A stretch of 5,754 nt of DNA from Chloroflexota bacterium (lineage in GTDB: Bacteria > Chloroflexota > Anaerolineae > Ardenticatenales > Ardenticatenaceae). A program made the position numbers and the translations under genes. The stretch's first letter is position 1. Each line of letters starts with the position of its first letter. The stretch spans positions 1 through 5,754 of the forward strand of contig DOUV01000524.1 in NCBI GenBank assembly GCA_003520455.1, in the 5' to 3' direction. The notes under the pieces are model-generated. The model searched no databases and was not told where the DNA came from. It was given only the letters and a program-made list of their open reading frames with translations. Below, piece by piece: positions 1 through 4,612 of this stretch.

Positions 1-976
1 CCGCGGCCAGCCGCTCAGCCTCGGCGGCGTCCCCGCGGAACCTGTCGATCGCCGCAGCCAGGGCGGCCGGATCCGCGTGGGGCACCATCACGCAGTCGTG
101 GCCGCCGGCGAAGAGCTCGCGATTGGCGGCGTTGTCGCCCAGAATGACCGGCCGCCGCATGGCGAAGTACTGAAACGCCTTGACGGGGATGTGGCGGCGG
201 GCCTTCTCACTGGGGCCAAAATGGCCGCCCAGGCAGAGGTCTGCCCGAGCGATGTGGTCCGGCAGTGTGCGGTATTCAATCCAGCCGGGGAGGCGGATGT
301 TCGGAAGGTCCCGCCGGGCAACCGCCGTCTGCGTGGCGGGCAGACCCGGCCCATCGCCCGCCAGGACGATCCGGCAGCTGCTCTCGCGCAACAACTCGGC
401 GGCGTCGAGGATCGCCCCCACCCCATGGAGCGGCAGGAAGCCGATTGAGGTGAAGACCGTGAACGGCTGGTCGGCTGCCCGCGGCGATGGGAACGAGGGC
501 TGAAACAGTGACTCATCGGCACTAGTGTAGAGGACGTCAAGATGCGACGAGGGCACACCGAGCGTCTCCACGAAGTAGCGGCGCGTGCTCTCGGTATCCA
601 CGAGAACGTGATCGGCCCAGCGGCAGGTGAGAACATCCAGCCAGCGAGCCGCCCAGGCACCAGGCGAACCGGGGTGAAAGAACTGGCGATCGACGACGAG
701 GGTGTCGTGGGTCGAGAAGAAGGCGTCGAAGAGGACCGGACGGCGGGTGAGCCAGCGCAGCCAGAGCATCAGTGGCTGGCCGTAGAAGCCGCAGAAGACC
801 ACGTCGAACGGACCGCGCGCCTGGATAAACCGGGCGAACACGGCAAGATTGCGGCGCAGAGGGTGGCGGGCACTACTGACGACGCGGACCACCTCGTGGC
901 GACGGCGCAGGGCGCGCTCGACGATTTGGTTGCGGGGATACTCCGGCTCGCGGCCGGTCAGGTAAAGAATGCGCAT
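1..976 (-). CDS. Glycosyltransferase family 4-type (GT-B fold), C-terminus missing
   Basis: Reading leftward from the ATG at 976-974 gives 325 uninterrupted codons to the window edge; the last roughly 40-70 residues of a usual 370-400-residue enzyme are missing. The N-terminal Rossmann half opens MRILYLTGRE and contains FDVVFCGFYGQPL (about 57-69) and FDAFFSTHDT (83-92). The C-terminal nucleotide-sugar half has FTSIGFLPLHGVGAILDAA (175-193), IVLAGDGP (203-210), then FGPSEKARRHIPVKAFQYFA (253-272) and VILGDNAANRELF (277-289). The last two stretches, with K266 and E287, match the donor-binding region of GT4 enzymes. The expected role is cytoplasmic or membrane-face transfer of a sugar from a nucleotide-sugar to a lipid-linked or other glycan acceptor; the substrate cannot be told. 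An in-frame TAG lies five codons upstream, so this ATG is the only sensible start. No Shine-Dalgarno is visible. It is divergent from the methyltransferase/flippase operon and probably belongs to the same envelope-glycan locus. Confidence 0.9.
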   Translation of the reverse strand, partial: MRILYLTGREPEYPRNQIVERALRRRHEVVRVVSSARHPLRRNLAVFARFIQARGPFDVVFCGFYGQPLMLWLRWLTRRPVLFDAFFSTHDTLVVDRQFFHPGSPGAWAARWLDVLTCRWADHVLVDTESTRRYFVETLGVPSSHLDVLYTSADESLFQPSFPSPRAADQPFTVFTSIGFLPLHGVGAILDAAELLRESSCRIVLAGDGPGLPATQTAVARRDLPNIRLPGWIEYRTLPDHIARADLCLGGHFGPSEKARRHIPVKAFQYFAMRRPVILGDNAANRELFAGGHDCVMVPHADPAALAAAIDRFRGDAAEAERLAA

Positions 977-985
977 GATCAGAGG

Positions 986-1013
986 ATGCTACCCGAAGGG
1001 GTTACCCTGTCAA
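986..1013 (-). promoter_or_regulatory. Sigma70-type promoter of the glycosyltransferase, near-leaderless
   Basis: On the minus strand there is a perfect -35 TTGACA (1013-1008), a 16-bp spacer and a -10 TAGCAT (991-986, 4 of 6 consensus). Transcription would start about 977-980, within about 0-4 nt of the ATG at 976. This fits the absence of a ribosome-binding site. The spacer contains small dyads (GGGTAACCC and ACCC-CTTC-GGGT) that could be a repressor site. The hexamers are seen directly; promoter function is inferred. Confidence 0.6.
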
Positions 1014-1173
1014 TTTCTCGCCCCCGGCCGATGAGTGACGCAGGCCGCTCAAGCCTTGATGGTTACGACGTGAAACCCAAAGCGTGATGACGCCAGCAGA
1101 AAGAGGGGCCTTCCAGACCCGGTCGCCGCGCGTCTCAGCTCATCCCTCGAAATCGGGTTGAGTGCTTGGATGG

Positions 1174-1187
1174 CGGCTCAAAAGCCG
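1174..1187. repeat. Small hairpin, 5-bp stem
   Basis: CGGCT, loop CAAA, AGCCG, with a possible extra G-T pair outside. There is no T-run on either side, so it is not a typical intrinsic terminator. Its role is unknown. Confidence 0.4.
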
Positions 1188-1335
1188 TGTGGAAGAGAGC
1201 GGTACGATGCACCTGCCAACCCTCGCTGCCGGGACACTGGTCAAGCCGTTGGAGAGAGGCGGCCATGGTGGAGTTGAACCGGCGCTGCCAGGTTCGTAGG
1301 AACCGTTTGAGCGGTCGGCCCCTGAGGCGCTGAAG

Positions 1336-1364
1336 GAGGGGCGCGGGGCTGTGCTGCGCCCCTC
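1336..1364. repeat. GC-rich inverted repeat, 9-bp perfect stem
   Basis: GAGGGGCGC (1336-1344) pairs with GCGCCCCTC (1356-1364) across an 11-nt loop. This is the strongest stem in the divergent region. It lacks a downstream T-tract on either strand. It might block read-through between the two divergent units, or belong to a structured RNA. The pairing is seen directly; function is unknown. Confidence 0.55.
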
Positions 1365-1456
1365 TGAACCAATCCTGCCCGCCGCTGGGCCTCCTTGACC
1401 GACGTGCGCGGGTGGTCGCAAGCTGGCCGGTCTCCAATCGAGCGCGATCGAGGAAA

Positions 1457-1475
1457 CCAGGTGCGACGTACCTGG
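1457..1475. promoter_or_regulatory. Candidate operator: near-perfect 19-bp palindrome
   Basis: CCAGGT (1457-1462) and ACCTGG (1470-1475) are exact inverted arms. The centre GCGACGT continues the symmetry except for one mismatched pair (1463/1469), so 8 of 9 pairs match around A1466. The site ends 28 bp before the proposed -35 box of the methyltransferase operon. That is a typical place for a dimeric activator or a repressor. No candidate regulator gene is in the window. Confidence 0.45.
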
Positions 1476-1503
1476 ACAATGAAGCGGTCCGGCACTTCAA
1501 GGT

Positions 1504-1532
1504 TTGGTGCCCAAGGCGGGGCCTGCTATACT
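1504..1532 (+). promoter_or_regulatory. Extended -10 promoter of the methyltransferase-flippase operon
   Basis: TTGGTG (1504-1509), a 17-bp spacer, then TATACT (1527-1532) preceded by TGC, which makes an extended -10 element (TGnTATACT). The predicted start is about 1538-1540, giving a leader of about 33 nt before the TTG start at 1573. An in-frame TTG at 1504 lies inside this promoter and so cannot be the translation start if the promoter is real. Confidence 0.6.
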
Positions 1533-1554
1533 CGGGCGCTGGATACTGACTGCT

Positions 1555-1563
1555 GGAGAAGGA
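1555..1563 (+). promoter_or_regulatory. Ribosome-binding site that fixes the TTG start at 1573
   Basis: The purine-rich GGAGAAGGA ends 9 nt before TTG at 1573-1575. This favours TTG over the longer reading from 1504, whose first 23 residues have no family likeness. Confidence 0.65.
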
Positions 1564-1572
1564 CCGTTCTGT

Positions 1573-2511
1573 TTGGAAACGACCCCCTGCCTGCTCTGCG
1601 GTGCAACCGAGGCTGAGCCGCTTTTTCACCTCAAAGATTTCTTGCTCGGGCTCCCCGGCTCGTTTCACCTGGTCCGTTGCGCCAAGTGCGGCCTCGTCTA
1701 CCAGAATCCCCGCCCGACGGAAGCGGCGATCGGAGCCTACTACCCGCCCGAGTACGACCCCTACGTGGCGTCGCCCTGGGAGGCGCCCAACCCCCTCACC
1801 CGGGCCATCCTCGTGCATGGGTTGGCCAAACGCTGGAAGTTGGTGGCAAAGTGGGCGCCGAACCGGAGCGGGCAACGACGCATCCTCGACGTGGGGTGTG
1901 CGACCGGTGTGTTCCTCGCCGCGGGGAACGCCGAGTGGGCAAAGGTCGGGGTAGAGTTGAGTCCCAAGGCGGCGGCCTTCGCGCGCGAGCACTTTGGGCT
2001 CACAGTCTATGAGGGGATGCTCGAGGAGACCCCACTCGAAGCCGAGAGCTTCGACGTGATCACGATGTGGGATGTGCTCGAACACTTGCACGATCCCCGG
2101 CGGACCCTCGCCCGCGTCCGCCACCTCCTGCGCCCCGATGGGATCTTCATCTTCCGCGTGCCCAATTTCGACGCCTGGGACGCACGTCTCGCCGGGCGCT
2201 ACTGGGCCGGCCTCGACCAGCCGCGCCACCTGTTTGTGCCCGACGAGGCCGCGATCGCAAGGCTCCTGACAATCACCGGCTTCAGAGCGGCTGAGCGGCT
2301 GTGTATGAGCGGGACGTACGGCGTGCTCGTGCTGAGTTGGCGCTTTTGGCTGCGCGAGCACGTAGGCGCTGCGGGTCGGCGGCGGGCGGCGGAGCGGGCC
2401 CTCAACAATCCGGCGACGCGGTTCGCGCTGGCGCCTTTGCTCTGGGCCATCGACAAGGTGGCCAGAAAGGGTTCGCTGCTCACTGTCGTGGCCCGGGCCG
2501 TGGCACGATGA
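1573..2511 (+). CDS. Class I SAM-dependent methyltransferase with N-terminal CxxC...CxxC element
   Basis: 312 residues from the TTG start. The N-terminus carries C6-x2-C9 and C36-x2-C39, the latter followed by GLVYQNPRP. This is the zinc-ribbon-like lead-in common to methyltransferases of surface-glycan clusters. The Rossmann core follows: motif I ILDVGCATG (104-112), the acidic end of strand 2 at E128 in VGVELS, WDVLEHLHDP (166-175), and the post-core strand FIFRVPN (about 192-198). GRYWAGLDQPRHLFVP (208-223) is also typical of this Methyltransf_23-like group. The C-terminal tail ends with GSLLTVVARAVAR. It should be cytosolic and move a methyl group from SAM to a sugar, lipid-linked glycan or similar small acceptor; the acceptor cannot be deduced. 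It is the first gene of an operon, and its TGA overlaps the next ATG (ATGA at 2508-2511), implying translational coupling. Confidence 0.88.
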   Translation: METTPCLLCGATEAEPLFHLKDFLLGLPGSFHLVRCAKCGLVYQNPRPTEAAIGAYYPPEYDPYVASPWEAPNPLTRAILVHGLAKRWKLVAKWAPNRSGQRRILDVGCATGVFLAAGNAEWAKVGVELSPKAAAFAREHFGLTVYEGMLEETPLEAESFDVITMWDVLEHLHDPRRTLARVRHLLRPDGIFIFRVPNFDAWDARLAGRYWAGLDQPRHLFVPDEAAIARLLTITGFRAAERLCMSGTYGVLVLSWRFWLREHVGAAGRRRAAERALNNPATRFALAPLLWAIDKVARKGSLLTVVARAVAR

Positions 2512-3440
2512 GCATTTCCATTGGGAAGCATGGTCGCGCTCTCTTTGCCAGCCGCCGCTGGCGCCGGGTCTTGCTCGCCGGCTCGACCGGCCTGAGCCTG
2601 CTGCTTCTTCTCTGGGGACTCGTCTCCCGTTGGGATGAGTTGAGGAGCTACCAGTGGCAGTTCAACTGGCTCCCGCTGGGCCTCAGCGGTGCGACGTTTT
2701 CGATCTCGCTATCGCTCGCGGCGCTGGCCTGGGTACTCACCATGCGCACGCTTTCCGCCGCTTCGACGTGGCGCCAGGACGCGAAATTCTTCTTTTATTC
2801 CTGGATGGCGCGCCGCCTTCCCACCCCGGGACCCTATCTCGCCAGCCGCGTGCTGCTGTACGAGGAGATCGGCGTACCCAAACGGTTGACGAGTGTCGGC
2901 CTGTTGTGGGAGAACGTGCTCCTGATCGCCTCGGGCGCGTTGTTGACGCTGCTCTTGTTGCCCATGACGCCACTCGTGCGCAACCACGTTCCTCGAGGGC
3001 CGATCCTGCTCGCCGCTGCGGCGAGCCTCCTCGTAGTGGTACAGCCCTCACTCTTGGAGCGAGCGGTCAACTGGCTGTTGCGGCAGTGGGGGAAGGCCCC
3101 GCTCGCGTCCCTGGTTGACCAGCGTGCCGCCGCCATGCTGCTGGTGGTCTACGCCCTGGTGTGGCTGACGGGTGGATTGATCCTCTTCTTCTTGATCCGG
3201 GCGATCTATCCGGTTGAGTGGTCCGCGCTTCCCCTCGTGCTCGAGAGTTGGGTGGTCAGCGGGCTGGTAGCCTACCTCGCGTTTTTCGCGCCGGCCGGGC
3301 TGGGCGTGCGCGAGGTCGCTTTGGCCTACCTGCTCGCGCTGGCAATCCCGTTGCCGGTCGCGGTCATCGCAGGTGTGCTGGCCCGCCTCTGGTTAATGGT
3401 TAACGAGCTGTTGTGGGCGCTGGTGGCCTACAAGCTCTAG
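2508..3440 (+). CDS. Flippase-like integral membrane protein (LPG synthase TM / AglD / UPF0104 type)
   Basis: 310 residues, close to the usual 300-340 of the family. The start is chosen for the 4-nt ATGA overlap with the methyltransferase; a longer reading from 2301 would overlap that gene by over 200 bp and adds a non-membrane, arginine/alanine-rich stretch. A basic N-terminus precedes about eight hydrophobic segments, near residues 22-40, 56-78, 128-152, 165-180, 208-231, 243-262, 268-286 and 288-307. RRLPTPGPYLASRVLLYEE (102-120) sits where the family carries its conserved polar loop, and APAGLGVRE (261-269) is the family's hallmark PxGLGxRE signature. Characterised relatives move or act on lipid-linked substrates, such as MprF's flippase domain. 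Here a role in translocating, or supporting, a polyprenol- or lipid-linked glycan is inferred from the glycosyltransferase and methyltransferase neighbours. The exact substrate is unknown. Confidence 0.85.
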   Translation: MSISIGKHGRALFASRRWRRVLLAGSTGLSLLLLLWGLVSRWDELRSYQWQFNWLPLGLSGATFSISLSLAALAWVLTMRTLSAASTWRQDAKFFFYSWMARRLPTPGPYLASRVLLYEEIGVPKRLTSVGLLWENVLLIASGALLTLLLLPMTPLVRNHVPRGPILLAAAASLLVVVQPSLLERAVNWLLRQWGKAPLASLVDQRAAAMLLVVYALVWLTGGLILFFLIRAIYPVEWSALPLVLESWVVSGLVAYLAFFAPAGLGVREVALAYLLALAIPLPVAVIAGVLARLWLMVNELLWALVAYKL

Positions 3441-3470
3441 CTGCGGCACCTCGCGGCGCGTCGGCCACGC

Positions 3471-3480
3471 CCCTCGAGGG
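3471..3480. repeat. 10-bp perfect palindrome
   Basis: CCCTCGAGGG lies 31 bp after the flippase stop. A second small dyad, GCCCT-AATG-AGGGC, is at 3499-3512. No T-run follows either one. They may be parts of 3' mRNA structure; the evidence is symmetry only. Confidence 0.3.
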
Positions 3481-3590
3481 ATCTGCGAGCGCGGGCAGGC
3501 CCTAATGAGGGCGCACCCGTAGTCCGTCGTCCATTGCAGGAGCCACGTTCGAGCAACAAATCCACGCCTAAATTGGAACAGGGTTCATCG

Positions 3591-3620
3591 GGTGGGCGAG
3601 GGCAGTCCCCTTCGCCCACC
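3591..3620. repeat. Strong hairpin between the flippase and the second methyltransferase
   Basis: GGTGGGCGA (3591-3599) pairs perfectly with TCGCCCACC (3612-3620). Three further inner G-C pairs (3600-3602 with 3607-3609) close a CAGT loop, leaving a 2-nt bulge. The free energy should be high, but there is no T-tract afterwards. It could be a factor-assisted or non-canonical terminator, an mRNA 3'-end stabiliser, or a leader structure for the next gene. Confidence 0.5.
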
Positions 3621-3686
3621 TCTATGGAGGATGGACCACGGACAACTGCCAGCAAAACCGAGGTGAAGCCGCCGGATGTATGACCT

Positions 3687-3692
3687 GGAGGA
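3687..3692 (+). promoter_or_regulatory. Ribosome-binding site for the second methyltransferase
   Basis: GGAGGA ends 5 nt before GTG at 3698. The in-frame ATG at 3680 has only a distant AGGTGA (about 13 nt upstream), so GTG is the better start. Confidence 0.5.
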
Positions 3693-3697
3693 TTTGG

Positions 3698-4420
3698 GTG
3701 GCATATCTGCTTGAGATCAGGCACGAGACAACCGAGCGCGACGAGCAGCACGCCTACGACACACTGTACTTCGAGCGCGGCATCCGCCAACGGGATTCTT
3801 TCTACCTCTGGTTCCTGGAGCAGGTTCCCCATCGCGGCGGCGGCCGATTGCTGGATGTGTCCTGCGGCGAGGGCGTCTTCTTGGGCGTTGCCCGCCGCGC
3901 GGGCCTCGAGGCAGTCGGGGTTGATTTCTCGCTGGTCGCGGTCCGCAAGGCACGGCTCGTGAGCTCGCAGGCGGCCCTGGCCAATGCCCAGCGGCTGCCA
4001 TTCGCCGACAATAGCTTTGACTATGTGACCAACATTGGAAGCCTGGAACACTACTTCGACCCGGTCGAGGGCGCGCGTGAGATGGCGCGGGTCCTGCGCC
4101 GCGACGGTGTCGCCATCATCCTGCTCCCCAACGCCTTCGGCATCTTCGGCAACATCTGGCATGTCCTGCGATACGGCGAAATCTTCGACGACGGTCAGCC
4201 ACTCCAGCGCTACGCCACCCGGGCCTCGTGGGAACGTCTGCTGCGGGCCAATGGCCTCGTCCCCAATCGTGTCATCCCTTACGAGCGGGAGGCACCGCGC
4301 ACTGCGCGCGACCTGCTCTGGCTCCTGCGCCGCCCCTGGAAGATTGGGCGGCTTCTTGTAGCCCCGTTCGTCCCGGTCAATCTGAGCAACATCCTGGTAT
4401 TCGTCTGCCACAAAGCCTGA
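3698..4420 (+). CDS. Class I SAM-dependent methyltransferase (Methyltransf_11-like)
   Basis: 240 residues from GTG at 3698, or 246 from ATG at 3680. After a charged helix (HETTERDEQHAYDTLYFERG) comes the Rossmann core. Motif I is LLDVSCGEGVFL (51-62), a slight variant of DxGCGxG with Ser for the first Gly. D76 in VGVDFS would bind the ribose hydroxyls of SAM. RLPFADNSFDYVTNIGSLEHYFDP (about 99-122) is the motif II/III region with the usual LEH, followed by MARVLRRDGVAIILLPN (129-145). There is no CxxC zinc element, unlike the methyltransferase upstream. The C-terminal part (RDLLWLLRRPWK) is basic and hydrophobic and may lean on the membrane. The acceptor is unknown; context suggests a glycan or lipid-linked sugar. 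A 257-bp gap and a hairpin separate it from the flippase, so it may be its own transcription unit, but I found no convincing promoter there. Confidence 0.85.
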   Translation: MAYLLEIRHETTERDEQHAYDTLYFERGIRQRDSFYLWFLEQVPHRGGGRLLDVSCGEGVFLGVARRAGLEAVGVDFSLVAVRKARLVSSQAALANAQRLPFADNSFDYVTNIGSLEHYFDPVEGAREMARVLRRDGVAIILLPNAFGIFGNIWHVLRYGEIFDDGQPLQRYATRASWERLLRANGLVPNRVIPYEREAPRTARDLLWLLRRPWKIGRLLVAPFVPVNLSNILVFVCHKA

Positions 4421-4492
4421 ATTGAGCCTCTCCACCCCCCAATAACCCGATGGTAGTACTGGCAAAATCCCCGTTTTACCCAGATCGCGCTA

Positions 4493-4521
4493 TTGCGAGA
4501 GAGGCCTTGAGCCGCTAGGAT
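4493..4521 (+). promoter_or_regulatory. Sigma70-type promoter of the secreted repeat protein
   Basis: TTGCGA (4493-4498), a 17-bp spacer, then TAGGAT (4516-4521). Transcription would start near 4528, giving a leader of about 85 nt. This supports independent expression of the repeat protein. The match is by eye. Confidence 0.5.
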
Positions 4522-4527
4522 GGGGCT

Positions 4528-4612
4528 CATAGTCACCTGGAGGGGTCTGCCCTCCGGCCCACCAAGACTCAGGCAGGCTCGCCTGGGGTACGTACTCTGG
4601 AGATGAGGACAA
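4528..4612 (+). promoter_or_regulatory. Structured 5' leader of the repeat-protein gene
   Basis: The inferred leader holds GGAGGG-(5 nt)-CCCTCC (4539-4555), a small CAGG-CTCG-CCTG hairpin (4574-4585) and the palindrome GTACGTAC (4588-4595). It ends in GGAGATGAGGA (4599-4609), which serves as the ribosome-binding region 3-10 nt before the ATG. I do not recognise a known riboswitch class. The elements may only stabilise a highly expressed surface-protein mRNA. Confidence 0.35.

Larger units (their letters stand above)
977..1572. other. Divergent intergenic region, about 600 bp, no credible gene
   Basis: No open frame here has a plausible start, ribosome-binding site or recognisable protein in any of the six frames. 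The open frames that cross it are antisense to, or out of frame with, the flanking genes. It contains the leftward glycosyltransferase promoter at its left end and the rightward methyltransferase promoter at its right end. Between them lie about 450 bp with several small dyads (1174-1187, 1291-1304, 1336-1364, 1457-1475). I could not identify a tRNA, riboswitch or mobile-element remnant. It could hold regulatory sites, a small RNA, or the remains of a decayed gene. Confidence 0.6.

Noticed and set aside
77..1087. Several open frames on both strands within the glycosyltransferase
   Set aside because: They overlap the GT-B enzyme in other frames, have biased composition and show no motifs.
1261..1304. 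tRNA-like T-arm (GGTTCAACTCCACCA on the minus strand)
   Set aside because: The T-stem does not pair (GCCGG against CCACC) and no acceptor or anticodon arms fit.
1135..2361. Long minus-strand open frame (408 codons) antisense to the first methyltransferase
   Set aside because: The plus strand has full methyltransferase motifs there. The antisense frame has no recognisable domain, and GC-rich codon use commonly leaves such mirror frames open.
2301..2507. Upstream ATG extending the flippase-like protein by 69 residues
   Set aside because: It would overlap the methyltransferase heavily and adds a hydrophilic Arg/Ala-rich stretch unlike the family; the ATGA start at 2508 is far better.
3534..3574. 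Promoter-like hexamers TTGCAG and TAAATT before the second methyltransferase
   Set aside because: The spacings are wrong or the -10 matches are poor; not convincing as a pair.
3437..4465. Minus-strand open frame (342 codons) antisense to the second methyltransferase
   Set aside because: Same reason: it mirrors a clear methyltransferase and has no family features or ribosome-binding site of note.
4461..4480. Possible terminator after the second methyltransferase (AAAA/TTTT arms)
   Set aside because: The stem is A/T-only with a mismatch and short GC ends, too weak, and no T-run follows it.
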